DNA from: Cryptomeria japonica
Lineage: Eukaryota; Streptophyta; Pinopsida; Cupressales; Cupressaceae
Assembly: GCF_030272615.1 (NCBI RefSeq)
Contig: NC_081409.1
Location: 469,768,573 to 469,832,572 of the forward strand
Length of the DNA: 64,000 bases
Reading direction: 5' to 3'
Below, in pieces: positions 33,605 to 44,745 of this stretch. Within the stretch, counting starts at the first letter, position 1, and the number at the start of each line of letters is the position of its first letter. The position numbers and the translations under genes are program-made. A model generated the notes under the pieces. That model had not been told where the DNA came from. It did no database searches and saw only the letters and a list, made by a program, of their open reading frames with translations.

Positions 33605-34707
33605 GTTCTAGTAGAGTGGTTGGGTTATGATGTTCTTCTTTGGTATGCTCTAGTTTGTGGAATTGGTTTGGACTAGTTTTTCATGTGTTCTTGATGCGTA
33701 TCACATTCAGTTGGTTTAGGATTTGATTATCCGAAAGCTATCATATGTTCTAGTAAGCCTTTTGGTTACCGGTAATTGTTTTACCGACAGAGCTTTGTTG
33801 AAGATCTTTTGATGAATTCGATAAGTGGTGTTGATGCAGCTTCTAAAAGGTTCTCAGGATCGTGATGGTTATCATGTTCATGTTCCAGTTGATCAGTGGT
33901 GTTGCATTTGGTTTATGGCGACCTATTTTAGGTCTGATCCTAATACTATTATATTAGGTTATGGACCAGTTTATGTAACATGTTGGTAGATGCTCCTGAT
34001 GCATTACCGGTTGGATTTATTGATTGGTTTATGTTGTTTTAGTCTTAGGCCAACTTGGTTTATCATTGGTTTGTAGGTTTATGTGATGGATTTATTGTAT
34101 TATCTTTTAGGTGGATGACCTAATTGTTTAGGTCCTAGGTTGGTATAAATATGATGTAAGATCTCTTTGTAGATCATGGACATATGGCTATGTGATTGTT
34201 TATGTATGAATAAGGTTATGATCATATGCAGAGGTTTTAGACAATCATATGTGATCGAGTTGGGTTTGTGTAAGAGCTTTAAGACCTTCGGTATTGAGCT
34301 TAACTAGAACTGTACTTAGGCATAGGAGATGCTATTCTATTAGTTCAATCTTCATTCTAAATTGTAGTCCAGTGTTTTCTATAGTCAGTGATGCTCATTT
34401 TGTAATGAAAAGTGTGATCTAGGGTGTTGGCCTTCCTACATGTGTGCAGGCCCCTTATTGTAATATTTATTTATCTGATCAGTGGAGAGATATTGTGGGT
34501 CTCCAATCCCACCGCGTTTTTCCTCATTGAGGTTTTCCACGTATAAATCTATGGTTTTATGGTGTTCATATTTGTGGTTGCATTATTACTTATCGTTATC
34601 TTCTTTTGTGTTTATCAGTTGTTGAATTGTTGTGTTAATAAGGTTAAAATTCATCATTCTGACAGAACACCGATTCACCCCCCTCTCAATGTTCTTGGAT
34701 CCCAACA
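33605..34707 (+). repeat. 5' LTR of TRG-A, remainder
   Basis: It resumes after Gyp-E with GTTCTAGTAGAGTGG and ends TTGGATCCCAACA just before the PBS. A TATA box (TATAAATATG) lies at 34144. The modules GGCCTTCCTACATGTGTGCA, GTTTTTCCTCATTGAGG, TTTTCCACGTATAAATC and CGATTCACCCCCCTCTC follow in the order seen in Copia-1 and TRG-B. Confidence 0.85.
34144..34153 (+). promoter_or_regulatory. Predicted TATA box of the TRG-A LTR
   Basis: TATAAATATG followed by ATGTAAGATCTC matches the same context in the Copia-1 LTR. The role is inferred. Confidence 0.5.
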
Positions 34708-34725
34708 ATTGGTATCAAAGCCTCG
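34708..34725 (+). other. Primer-binding site of TRG-A
   Basis: ATTGGTATCAAAGCCTCG follows the LTR end at 34707, a variant of the initiator-Met primer site. Confidence 0.85.
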
Positions 34726-34760
34726 TGTCTTGGAGTAAGTCTAATAGCTTGAGGAAGATC

Positions 34761-35712
34761 ATGTATCCAAAATATATGGAGATAAGTTTGAGGAAGGAAC
34801 TTCAAGTAACTCTTGAAGACTATGATGTTGAAAGGTGCAGGAACATGAAATTGCAAAATGAGCTGAGATCTGCAAAGGAATTCATCTTTACACTACAAGA
34901 GAGGTTGTCATTTGCACAAGATAAAAGGAAGGAACTCTATGATCAATTGAAAAATGAGGATGATGAAGAGAATAATTCTTTAAAGGATCTATGTCATAAG
35001 TTGAATCAGGAAAATGGTGTCATGAAGAATGAAATGCAAGCCCTAACCATGAGGATGTCTAAGGAGATTGAAGACCGGAAGAAGAATGAAAAAAATCTTG
35101 CTAAATCTCTGAAAGATGGATCTAAAGAATGCATTAGGTTGGTGCATGAGAATGATATATTGAGAACTGAATTGGTACAATCACAAAACAATGAGCAAGA
35201 GTTGGAGAGAATGGTGACAGTCCTAAGAGGTGATTTGGATGTTGCAAATGAATACAAATATAAGTTCAAGGTTAGTTCTGCTAAGGTTGATGACTTATTG
35301 AAGAATCAGAGGGATAGTGGAGACACTAGAGGTCTTCGATTTGAGCATGGAGAATGATCTGGTACTATAAATTAGGATGACATATCTGGTCAAAGAACAA
35401 TCAGAATAATAATTTAGGTACCAAATAGTTTTTCAATTGCAAGAAGTTTTGTCATAAGATAATAAATTGTAGAATGAATGTGGAAAGTTTGGAAATATGT
35501 CTAATCAATGTAGGTCAAAGAATGATCAAGGTTATAGTAAGAGAATTTAGAAGAATAATGTCACTTGTTATGTAGGCAACAAAGTAGAACATATTGCTAA
35601 ATTTTGCAAAAGCAAGAACCTACTGGTAGGAAGTGATAAATCTAATGAGAAGGGAAAGCAGAAGGTTGATGATATCCAGAAGGAGCATGAGAAGAAGTGG
35701 GTTATGAAGTCC
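34761..35712 (+). pseudogene. gag: TRG-A gag, coiled coil with degenerate zinc knuckles
   Basis: From an ATG at 34761 the frame is open to 35357. It encodes a long charged helix with LEDYDVERCRNMKLQNEL, LQERLSFAQDKRKELYDQL and NEMQALTMRMSKEIEDRKK. These closely resemble the Gag of TRG-B (LEDYDVERMKNLKLQEEL and so on). After stops and frame changes, the zinc-knuckle region at about 35435-35630 shows NCKKF..NCRMN, MSNQCRSKND and NNVTCYVGNKVEHIAKFC. The tail NEKGKQKVDDIQKEHEKKW also has its counterpart in TRG-B. The ORF track start upstream lies in the LTR and PBS and is not the real start. Confidence 0.8.
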
Positions 35713-35884
35713 AAGGATCAACTGACAAAATCAAATACCCTAGATGTGTTGTGCATGCACCCAAGTTATGATATTTTCAAAAGAAAGGAATTGATTATGT
35801 TGAATCCTTTCTCTGGTAGCTAGGATTTTCATATATTTTCAAGGATTTTCAAGCATGATTTATGGTTTATGATGAATTTACACT
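35713..35884 (+). other. Junction between gag end and RNase H in TRG-A
   Basis: Only about 170 bases separate the Gag tail from the RNase H motif. Protease, integrase and RT, which need some 3 kb, are absent. The sequence gives no recognisable domain and contains stops. Confidence 0.55.
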
Positions 35885-35932
35885 ATGTAAATATTCAGAT
35901 GCAAACTGGGCTGGAGATGTTGATGACCAGAA
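35885..35932 (+). pseudogene. TRG-A RNase H, part before TRG-B
   Basis: LCKYSDANWAGDVDDQ is the copia RNase H motif YSDADWAGD. The reading frame continues at 42652 after removing TRG-B, where STSGGAFFLG is expected and a changed form (STSRGAFFLGKK) is seen. Confidence 0.82.
35928..35932. repeat. Target-site duplication of TRG-B, left copy
   Basis: CAGAA precedes the LTR; CAAAA follows at 42652-42656, a four of five match. Confidence 0.65.
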
Positions 35933-36834
35933 TGTTGGTATCCAGAACACTAAGAAGGGGGGGAATTAGTATTCTATCGGTATGAACAATTTTTAACTTT
36001 CTAGACCATGCATATATAAACCAGTAAACAAATAAACAAATAGAAAGAAGCAAATAAACCATCCACATAAATGAACACCATACCACACAGAATTTATACA
36101 TGGAAAACCTCAATGAGGAAAAACCATGGTGGGATTTGTGAACCAGAATATTAGTTCACTGGCCATATGAAAAGATATTACATATAATAGGGGCCTGCAC
36201 TTCCAAGAACGCACACTGCCTAGAGCATACTGCTCATCACTAAAGAGCCTCACTGACTACAAGCTTTCTGCTAAAGTAAATTATTGAAAAATGAACTCAA
36301 GAATGCATTTGCTATGCCAAATAGAGTTTCAGTTCTGGTTCTGCTTTGTACTGGTTCATAAACCCTGAGCTACTACCCATATTACTTCTCCTCCAAGAAT
36401 GATCTCCAATTTATCTATAGATTATCACATGATATAACATTCACATACAAAATGATCTTCATACATATATTTCACATCATATAGTTCTGCTATATTCTCC
36501 TATATCATCTATCATACATGTCCTCTTATTAGCAGACTGACCTATATACCTATTACAAATAATATGCCTTATGTTGGCTTACAATACATTTACAAAGAAT
36601 ATTCAATGTCGGCCTCGACAATAATTACAAAATGATTTATTAAATAAATTCTCCTTGATGTTAGCTTCCAATGAAGTATTGATGTCGGTGTCGGTGCCAG
36701 TGTCAGTGTAGCCCTAAATGCTCCAAAGCTGGTATCTGTCGGTATATGCCTCCAAGTGCCAGTTTATGACTTCCATCAAATCTTGTTGCCAGCATTGACA
36801 ACAAAATGAATCCAATGAGTCTCAATTTCTAACA
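35933..36834 (-). repeat. TRG-B left LTR (3' LTR on the minus strand)
   Basis: It starts TGTTGGTATCCAGAACACTAAG and ends TTTCTAACA beside the polypurine tract. It matches 41749-42651 with scattered substitutions, for example loss of the clean GGGGGGGGTGAATTAG block. Confidence 0.93.
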
Positions 36835-37034
36835 ATCTCCCCCTTTGGCATTGATGGTAACACTCATGTGAAAAATGGATTCCCTACCAATATTCTCTCC
36901 TTGAGCAATACACTCCATCTAATATGCTTCCAATGTGTTTCTATGATATTTTTCACATATGTACATACTCCCCCTTTGACATTAATGCCAAAGACTGGTG
37001 AAAGAATTGAAAGAATAAAAGAATACTATTAGTT
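36835..37034 (-). other. TRG-B polypurine tracts and 3' untranslated region
   Basis: The tract next to the LTR reads GCCAAAGGGGGAGAT on the minus strand (36835-36849). A second, TGTCAAAGGGGGAGTATG, lies at 36964-36981. The spacing of about 130 bases repeats the double-tract layout of the other copia-type elements. Confidence 0.75.
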
Positions 37035-40000
37035 TTATTGGATCTTAGTCATCTTCAAGATTTTCGGATATGCCTTTTGTAATGACTGGAGATATGTATC
37101 CTAGCCAGATTTAAAAGTATTAGAAATAGATGCAAGTCCACTTAGAAAGTTGGAAAGTGTGTCCTTCTCTTGGATATCTATTGGTTTGGGTTTAGCTAAC
37201 ATATCCATGCACTCTCTTTTGTGAACACCTAATGAATCTAGTCTAGGATTTACCAATCCTCTTAGATTTCTTTCTCTTCTTATGATTTTATCTCTCTCCT
37301 TCTCAAAAGAAAAAATTTGGTTCTCCAAGGACAAAATTTGTCCATCAATAGATGTGGTTAGTGCATTCAATCCATCAAAAGAGAGAAATTTCAGCCATCT
37401 TATCGTATAACTCCTTCAATTTGCTATCTACATTGGTTGTAAGAATCCCTATATTACAACACACTCTGTAGATATTAATACATTGTTTTAAACAAACCTC
37501 AGTAGGAATAAGTTTGTCTTCAATTTTCTTCTTCCCTATTTCTATAAGATGATCAAAAGTTGTTCTTTTTGCTATCGTGAAATTGTCCAAAGCTTGTCGG
37601 TCTGCAATCTATCTCAGAGATTGAAAATTGTTGGATATATGATTTGTTAGAGTCTTGAGCTTACCAGAAGGTCTTGCTTCATAGTCAGTCTGACACTTAG
37701 GTATTAGTTTGTGCAATATAGAGATCGATTCAGTTGATCATTTATCTACATTACCTTCAATAATTTTTGAGTAGCCATCATCATTAATTCACTTGGACTT
37801 AACTTAGAGACTGATTTCTTCTCATCCTGAGAAGTGTCGATTGCCAAAACTTTTGCCGAGGAATCAGTTTTACCTGCCGGTATGGATTCAATTACTTCTA
37901 GCTTGTCCATCTCAACCTCTTTTGCACTAGTGACTTCACCACTTGGTGCAGTGTCGGTTACAGCCGGTGGAGTATCATCCACAGTATTTCTAGTGTCCTG
38001 TATATTTCCTTGCTCAAAAATGGTTTGTGCTGGTACAGACTATACACTCTCCTTAGTTGTCAGTTGTGTCAAAATTGGAGTTGAGCTGCCCAAAATACCT
38101 TTCCCTTTAGATTTTTCAGGAATGGTAGAAGTAGTTGCCCTTGCAAATTCTTCTTGAGATGTAAGAAAGTCTGGGTTTTTTTGAAAGAATTTGGTCCATC
38201 CCATACTTGTCTCATTTACCACCTCATTTACTCTCTCCATCATAAGGCTTATCTGTCCAGATTTATTACTGAAAACTGTCCTATTTGTAGTGTTAATACA
38301 TCTTTTCATTTCTTCATTATTTACAGCACCACATAATTCTAGAAGTGCAACTTCCTTAATCTCCCTATCCCTCTTGATAGCGTCAAGTCTTGTAGCCTCA
38401 AGTTTATTATACAAGGATAAGGGTATTTCCTTCAAAATTCCAACTAAGGCTTTCTTATAGATGTCTATATATAACAAAATAGCCTCCTCTAATTCATTTT
38501 GCTCATTCTCTTCTAAATATTCATAATACTTTGATATATTTTTCAATATTCCATATTTTGTAATTTCATCAATAAGCTCAGCACAGGACATTGTGGTCTT
38601 ACCAGTTCCAGTATCATCACCCTTCTGCTTTTTGCTTGTGGTTTTTGGTGTGACTGGTTTCCTCTTCTGCATAGGCTTCCTTGCTAGTGGCGGAGGTGTA
38701 GTAGGCTTAGTTGCCTTTCTAACAAGTCTCCTCCTAGGCTATGCCTTTTGTTGATCTATCAATGGTTTTACCACATCCTTCCTTTGTACCCTTCTAAAAG
38801 CCAGAGGTTCATTATCCTTAGAATCAAAGTCAAAAGTGATAGGGGAAATGTGAACTTGTGGCTTCGTCATTTCTGCAGTACCAACCTCTGCCAGTTTAGC
38901 TGCTTGTTTAGATTTAGAGCCTAGCTGGGTGTCTATCTTATGGATCACATCTTGTACATATGCAAAAATCTTTTCTATTTTCTTTTCTCTTCTTTTCCCA
39001 TTAAAGATGGTTTTCACTTCAAGAGCCTTCTCTCCTGCTTTACCAAAATGCTCTATCTTATCATCTAATGGGGCATCTAACATCATCTTTGCATAGAGTT
39101 CAAAAATGTTGTCATCTACCTCATATCCAAGCTTAGTAATCCCGATTTGCCTAGGTTCAACTACTTCCATAAGAGTTTCATCAGTTTTTACCATGAAACA
39201 AATATTAGTGGAATACTTCTCCATAATGTTCTTTGAAATTATCTCCCTTTTCCTCATGTTTTCTTGAAATGTCTTAAAATATCCCCACAGTTTCTCATCT
39301 TTGCTGGTACCAAGACCAATGATAGCCTCCTTGATCTACATATTTTCTTGTATGTTATGAGCCCAATTCTTCTTCCCTAGACCAGGTAGCTCATTCAGGA
39401 AGTAAAGAATTAAACAAACAATCAAGTTTCCATATCTAAAAGTGCTTTTCTTGGTTCCTTTGATCTTACAAAGGTTTAGCATCAATTCACTCCTCATCCA
39501 TTCACATAAATCATATTTCACATTGTTCCTTAGCATCTAATATGCAACATGAATGCATGAACTAGCAACAAAATTCAATCAGTTGGATTGAGTTACCTTG
39601 TAACCTATGATCATGCTTGCAAACTTTATATCTATGTTGGTGATTGTGCTTATCCTCATTGATCTGCTATCAGGTGTAGCACTGGTGAGTTTCTCAACCT
39701 CTGTGTTAGAAATTTTCTTGCCAGGTTCTTGTCCAACCCTGGTTAAGCTGGTGATAGCTTGAATAGCCTCCTTCGTGATCATGTAAGGTCTATCTAGACA
39801 AATAAATTCATTGTGAACCCTGCTCAAAATGTATCTGATAACCTCATCTTTTAATTTCGGTAAGTACAGAATACCAGTTAACCCTAGATCCTCAATTACT
39901 TTAAATTATGGTTTTATGGTTTCAGAGTCTCCCAGTATCATGGATTGATACATGCTTTTGATGTCTCTAGTGCTCAAATCTTCAAGGGTGCAGTGAATGT

Positions 40001-40175
40001 ATGCCCTCACATCTTCAACATACATTACGCCATCAGGAACCCTAGAAAGTGCTCCCATAGAGTCTTCCTTTTTAGTAATTTTAGGAACCTCCTTAAATAT
40101 TGGCCTTAACCTATCCTTGACTTCAATGATGGTGGGATTTGCAATAAAAGTAGGAGCTAAAGATCTAGATACCAT
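37035..40175 (-). pseudogene. TRG-B ORF2, about 1046 codons, unknown function
   Basis: The start ATG at 40175 gives MVSRSLAPTFIANP. The frame stays the same down to 37746, broken only by single stops at 39906 (TAA), 39579 (TGA) and 39537, 39336, 38739, 38040, 37746 (all TAG), then shifts once before 37590. Recognisable blocks in order are SRVPDGVMYVEDVRAYIHC, YILSRVHNEFICLDRPYMIT, IMEKYSTNICFMVKTDETLM then EVVEPRQ, a basic Pro-rich linker (RKPMQKRKPVTPKTTSKKQK), and a helical region with SLYNKLEATRLDAIKRDREI. The C-terminal third is charged and helix-prone. It has no pol motif and no clear membrane segment. TRG-C carries a collinear homologue. I do not recognise the family. Confidence 0.75.
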
Positions 40176-40681
40176 TTTGAAAAAATATGTGAAGGTGAAT
40201 GTCGATGGAAGATTAAGTGCTTCAGGTAACTGCTTGAAATCCTTTCATAATGCTTTTTATCGCTCTTAACTTGCCTTTACTTTTCTTTGATTGCTTTAAA
40301 TGCACGGTGAGTGAAAATAAATTCAGTTACCCTCTTTTATCAGTGAATAAAAACCCTAATTTTTTGTAATAAATGCTTCACCAACAACCCTATGGATGTT
40401 GGTTTCACAGTTATGTGTCGGGTGAACCTTTATCGATGATGAGTACAATTCTTCAGATCTCTTTCCTGATCTCCTTAGATCTCTTTTGGGGTAATATACA
40501 AAATTTATCAATGACTTTGCCAACTCCTAAGGCTTATGCCTCAGTTACCGGTGGAATTTCATGTTGGTGGAGGAATACCCTATTCTACTGATGGAGTTGG
40601 CGGTATAGATCCATCTCCACTTAGTTCTTCAAATTTTATAACCCATCTCTTGGTGTGATCTTGTTGTATTTGATATACCTT
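40176..40681 (-). other. Spacer between TRG-B gag and ORF2
   Basis: The spacer is about 500 bases, with no long ORF. It includes AAGCCTTAGGAG and GAAGCATTTATTA, which resemble AAGCTTAGGGGG and GAGCATTTATTA in the same position of TRG-C (around 54940 and 55085). Confidence 0.55.
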
Positions 40682-41680
40682 CTACTTTCCTTTCTCATTA
40701 TCTTTGTCATTATTAACCAGTTGAGTCTTGCTTCTACAATACCTAGCAATATGACCTATTTTTTTGTATGCATAACATGTAACATTGTTCTTCTGAATTG
40801 CTTTGACATATCTAGTATCATTTCTTGACCTAAAATGATTAGAAAAATGTCCAAACTTTCCACATGCATGACATTTAACATTCATTCTGCAATCTTCTGA
40901 TCTATGACCACATTTCTTGCAGTTTATGCATTGACCGGGAACTGAATTGTAGTTTTGATTTGCCTTATTTCTACATTGTCTAGCCATATGTCCAAATCTA
41001 TTGCAAACAAAACATCTACCATTGAATTTATAAGCACTAGATTTCCTTACCAGTTTCCTTTGTTCTGATGAATTCTGCATATCGGTTGTCCAATCTTCAT
41101 TTGCAGTACTGAAGCTTTTGCCTTGTACAAATCCAAGTCCTCTAGAATCATCAATTTGTCTTTATCTTTTCAATAAGTCATCCAACTATGTAGCACTGAT
41201 CCTATACTTTTCTTTATACTCACTTGCATTAGTCAGATCATCTCTCAGAGTAGTTATTTGCCTTTCAATTTCTTGTTCATTGTTCTAGGAGTGTGCCAAA
41301 TCAGTTTTCAATAGATTATACTCATGATTCAATCTGCCACATTCATCAAATTTTTTCTTCAGGGATATAACAAGATTATCTTCCTTATTCTTTCTATCCT
41401 CAATATCTTTTGATAACCTCATAGTCAGATCTTGCATTTCATTCTTCATGAGCATGTTTACTTGACTTTGTTTCTGACATTGTTCCTTAAGAACATTCTT
41501 CTCCTCATCATCCAGTTGTTGAAAAAGTTCTTTTCTCTTGGTTTGAGTAGATGATAACCTTTCTTCCAGGATAAGAATGAATTCATTTACAGAATTCAAT
41601 TCTTCTTGCAATTTCAAGTTCTTCATCCTTTCAACATCATAATCCTCAAGAGCCATCTCAAGTTGCTTCTCCATAGCCAT
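40682..41680 (-). pseudogene. gag: TRG-B gag, coiled coil plus four zinc knuckles
   Basis: The start at 41680 gives MAMEKQLEMALEDYDVER; an earlier Met at 41767 lies inside the LTR and PBS. The N-terminal 130 residues form a highly charged, heptad-like helix. After stops at 41285 (TAG) and two more near 41170-41190, the same frame continues into four knuckles at about 40735-41020: CFVCNRFGHMARQC and CINCKKCGHRSEDC (intact CCHC), CHACGKFGHFSNHF (last Cys lost) and CYAYKKIGHIARYC (second Cys lost). Copia Gags usually have one knuckle. There is no UBN2-type Gag domain that I can see. The likely role is RNA packaging of the element. Confidence 0.83.
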
Positions 41681-41730
41681 GTTCAAATATTCTGGTTTCT
41701 TCCTCAAGTTGTTAAACTTCTTCCAAGGTA

Positions 41731-41748
41731 CTAGACTCTGATACCAAT
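41731..41748 (-). other. Primer-binding site of TRG-B
   Basis: The minus strand reads ATTGGTATCAGAGTCTAG next to the LTR end at 41749, the copia-type initiator-Met site. Confidence 0.88.
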
Positions 41749-42651
41749 TGTTGGGATCCAAGAACACTGAGAGGGGGGGTGAATTAGTGTTTTGCTAGTA
41801 TGAACAATTTTTAACATTCTAGACCATGCATATATAAACCGGTAAACAAATAAACAAAAAGCAAGAAGAAAATAAACCATCCACATAAATGAACACCATA
41901 ACACATAGAATTTATATGTGGAAAACCTCAATGAGGAAAACACATGGTGGGATTTGTGACCCACAATATTAGTTCACTGGCCATATGAAAAGATATTACA
42001 TATAACTAGGGCCTACACTTGTAGGAAGGCACACTGCCTAGAGCATACTGCTCATCACTAAAGAGCCTCACTGACTACAAGCTTTCTGCTAAAGTAAATT
42101 ATTGAAAATGAACTCAAGAATGCATCTGCTATGCCAAATAGGGTTCCAGTTTTTGTTCTTCTCTGTACTGGTTCATAAACCCTAAAATACTACTGGTATT
42201 ACTTCTCCTCCAAGAATGTTTTCCAAGCTATCTACAAATCATTGCATGATACAACATTCGCATACAAAATGATCTTCATACATATATTTCACATCATATA
42301 GTTCTTCTATATTCTCCTATATCATCTATCACACATGTCCTCTCATTAGCAGACTGACCTATATATCTATTACAAATAATATGCATTATGTCGGATTACA
42401 ATACATTTACAAAGGATATTCAATGTCGGCCTCGATAATAATTACAAAATGATTTATTAAATAAATCCTCCTTGATGTTGGCTTCCAATGAATTATTGAT
42501 CTCGGTGCCAGTGTCGGTGTTGGTGTAGCCCTAAATGCTCCAAAGTCGGTATCTATCGATATATGCATCCAAGTGTTAGTTTATGACTTCCATCAAATCT
42601 TGTTTCCATCAATGACAACAAAATAAATCCAATGAGTTTCAATTGCCAACA
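41749..42651 (-). repeat. TRG-B right LTR (5' LTR on the minus strand)
   Basis: It starts TGTTGGGATCCAAGAACACTGAG and ends AATTGCCAACA. It has GAGAGGGGGGGTGAATTAG near its start, TGGAAAACCTCAATGAGGAAAA, and a TATA-like TATATAGGTCAG on the minus strand near 42355. Confidence 0.93.
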
Positions 42652-42976
42652 CAAAAAAGCACATCCCGTGGAGCTTTCTTTCTTGGAAAGAAACTTGCTT
42701 TATGGATCAACAAAAAAATACTCATGTAATTCCTTATCTACTGCTGAAGCTGAGTATGTTACTACTACTACTAGTTGTACACAATTTTTGTGGATGAAGC
42801 AAATGTTGAAGGATATAAGGGCAGATTATAATGAATCGATAGTTATTCACTGTGACAACTCTACTACCATTGACATATCAAAGAATCTGGTATTTCATTC
42901 TAAGACAAAGCACATATCAATCAAGTATAACTTTTTGAAGGAAAAGGTGGAAGAAAATGAAGTCAGATTGGTTTAA
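42652..42976 (+). pseudogene. TRG-A RNase H, part after TRG-B
   Basis: It continues the copia RNase H: GAFFLGKK in one frame, then NSLSTAEAEYVTTTTSCTQF, VIHCDNSTTIDISKN and FHSKTKHISIKYNFLKEKVE in the next. Catalytic-type residues Glu and Asp are visible. A frame change near 42700 and the stop at 42974 break it; the usual pol end (SKIDWGSLPP-like text at 43000) follows in another frame. It is very close to the Copia-1 RNase H. Confidence 0.88.
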
Positions 42977-43212
42977 GGAATCATTTGAATATTTCAAAGA
43001 TAGATTGGGGGTCTCTACCCCTCCGGTTGAGACTTGAGTGATGTTGATTGGCATCAGTCTGGTATGCATTATCAGAACTATCATTCATTATGGATTTATG
43101 AGTTGGTGCCACTACTCTGGGGGAGTAGTCAGCTATGTGGTTGAGATGTTTTATGATTTTTCTTTGATGTTTATGTCATATTTGTAGCATTGATGTCAAA
43201 GGGGGATAGGTA
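42977..43212 (+). other. TRG-A 3' untranslated region with polypurine tracts
   Basis: It contains CTGGGGGAGTAGTC near 43118 and GTCAAAGGGGGATAG at 43195-43208. The expected LTR start TGTTGGCAATTTGG does not follow; a different, minus-strand LTR begins at 43213. Confidence 0.65.
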
Positions 43213-43610
43213 TGTTAGGATAACTAGTGAACAACTTAGGTGGGGGGTGAATCAGTTGTAAATAGATTATAACATTTAATCCACAATATAACTTCAAACC
43301 AGAGCACTCAAGTATTCAAATATTGGTAAAGCATAAACAGATGCCGGTAGACCCAGATACCAGTAAACAATGCACCTTAATAATTAAACAGATAAGCAAT
43401 GCAAACCAACCATACCACATAACACAATGATTTGTATGTGGAAAACTCGAAAAGGGAAAAACCATGGTGGGAAGCCTAACCACAATCAGATGATACTTCT
43501 ATAGAAAGTATGTGATACAATGAGGGGCCTACACATGCAGGAAGGCATACTGCCTAAAGTGTACTGCTCATTACAAAAGGAGTCTCACTGACTACAGAGG
43601 TTAAAACCAC
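43213..43610 (-). repeat. Partial minus-strand LTR related to the Copia-1 LTR
   Basis: TGTTAGGATAACTAG, GGTGGGGGGTGAATCAGTTG, GGGAAAAACCATGGTGGGAAGCC and GGGGCCTACACATGCAGGAAGG are reverse complements of motifs in the Copia-1 LTR, in the same order. The match fades after about 43610. No PBS or pol is attached, so it is either a truncated or a solo LTR. Confidence 0.7.
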
Positions 43611-44740
43611 CTCAAAATATTTTGATGCAGAGCCTTGGTATAAGTATAGAGTAGGTTCCTTTAGTCCAAGAACAAACCAAGGACTCTAGCAATCACAAAA
43701 TACTTTAAGGGGTTAATAAAGATCAATTTGATGTCCCACATCATTTCCTTCCTATATGCTTCCTCACAAGGGCTTCTAGTGATTCTTAAGGACCCTATAG
43801 CCCAATTGGGTTTGGTCCACTCTCCAATTCACCAAGGCTTGTCTAGGGTTTGGTTTGAAGGCCCCTAGGTCAGGAAGACTCTTTTCAATCACCAATTTAG
43901 GTTCCCTTTAATGGTTTGTGATAGTTGCTGCAAAACGGCCTACTAATCCTAGTAGCCCTACTAGACCAGTTTTACTCAGTTAACTCCTTATTTCTCCAAA
44001 GGACTCAGACAAATAATTATAGATTTGGGTACCCTTTAATGAGTTACAAAACATATCTAAATGGTTCCAACATTTTGGGAATACAAGAGTCCAAACCCTA
44101 TCTTAATTAGGAGCCCTAATAGCCCCAATTAGGCCTATTTTACAAAGGAGAGGGTAGGCACAAGCCCTATCTTGTCAAACCAACACAAGGAAAACTCTTA
44201 GGAAATGGTAAAACTATCAATTTGTAAGTTTTAGACACTGATCAAACCCCTAACACCTGATGCGGAACCTATTTGTTTGAACTTGCATGGTGGCCACATG
44301 GAGTTTCCCACCTTAATGCATCAAACCCTTGCCTCCAACTAGTCCTAACCTACAAAAGGCTACCAAATTATTAAAATAAATTGGTCATGCTTGCACCTCC
44401 TCCAGAGTCATGGACCACCAATGAAGGATAGGCAAGATTAGGCCATTTCTTTGCGAAACCCTAGGTAAAACTGTCAAATCTAGACCACTTCCATAAAAAT
44501 GTCAATTTCTCCCTTGTCCTAGAGAATTAAGACCCCAGACTTGATGCATATGAAATTTTATTGGCCACTCTATCACATCCCACTAGTTTTCTAATTCCAA
44601 AATGTTTGTACAATACGGTACACCATTCAAAACAACAAAATTATAGGAAATTCTCATTATTTAATTGCTTCAATGATGCCAAATGTTACAAAACTTATCC
44701 ACACCACCCAATGATGGTTGGGAATGACATTTTATATCTT
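43611..44740. other. Unassigned sequence, no gene seen
   Basis: No convincing ORF, RNA gene or known repeat is visible. Together with 59799-60234, its continuation before TRG-C inserted, it may be the LTR or flank of Gyp-F, whose pol ends at 60235. The ORF at 44561 crosses the TRG-C boundary and is not a gene. Confidence 0.4.
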
Positions 44741-44745
44741 GATAA
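44741..44745. repeat. Target-site duplication of TRG-C, left copy
   Basis: GATAA here equals GATAA at 59794-59798 directly after the 3' LTR, an exact match. Confidence 0.85.

Larger units (their letters stand above)
35933..42651 (-). mobile_element. TRG-B, pol-less LTR retrotransposon with gag and a large second ORF
   Basis: LTRs of 902 and 903 bases flank an internal region of 4.9 kb with PBS, Gag, a second ORF of about 1046 codons and polypurine tracts, all on the minus strand. I read every frame of the internal region and saw no protease, integrase, RT or RNase H motif. The element is structurally complete, so it must have been copied by another element's enzymes. TR-GAG elements (LTRs plus only gag) are a known plant class; the second ORF is what sets this one apart. 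Confidence 0.88.
20983..43212 (+). mobile_element. TRG-A, LTR element with gag and an RNase H remnant, carrying two nested elements
   Basis: The pieces are 20983-21070, 33605-35932 and 42652-43212. Removing Gyp-E and TRG-B leaves a 5' LTR of about 1.19 kb, a PBS, a gag like that of TRG-B, a copia RNase H end and a polypurine tract. No integrase or RT is visible between gag and RNase H, so the element looks internally deleted or non-autonomous. No 3' LTR is found after 43212; a different LTR starts there. Confidence 0.8.

Noticed and set aside
34632-34760. Upstream start of the TRG-A gag ORF
   Set aside because: It begins inside the LTR and reads through the PBS; the ATG at 34761 fits the homologous start region of TRG-B.
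37035-40175. TRG-B ORF2 as an envelope-like protein
   Set aside because: No signal peptide, no transmembrane segment and no Cys-rich ectodomain are visible; the text is charged and helix-prone.
41681-41767. Upstream start of the TRG-B gag ORF
   Set aside because: Those codons translate the LTR end and primer-binding site, so the Met at 41680 is the first sensible start.
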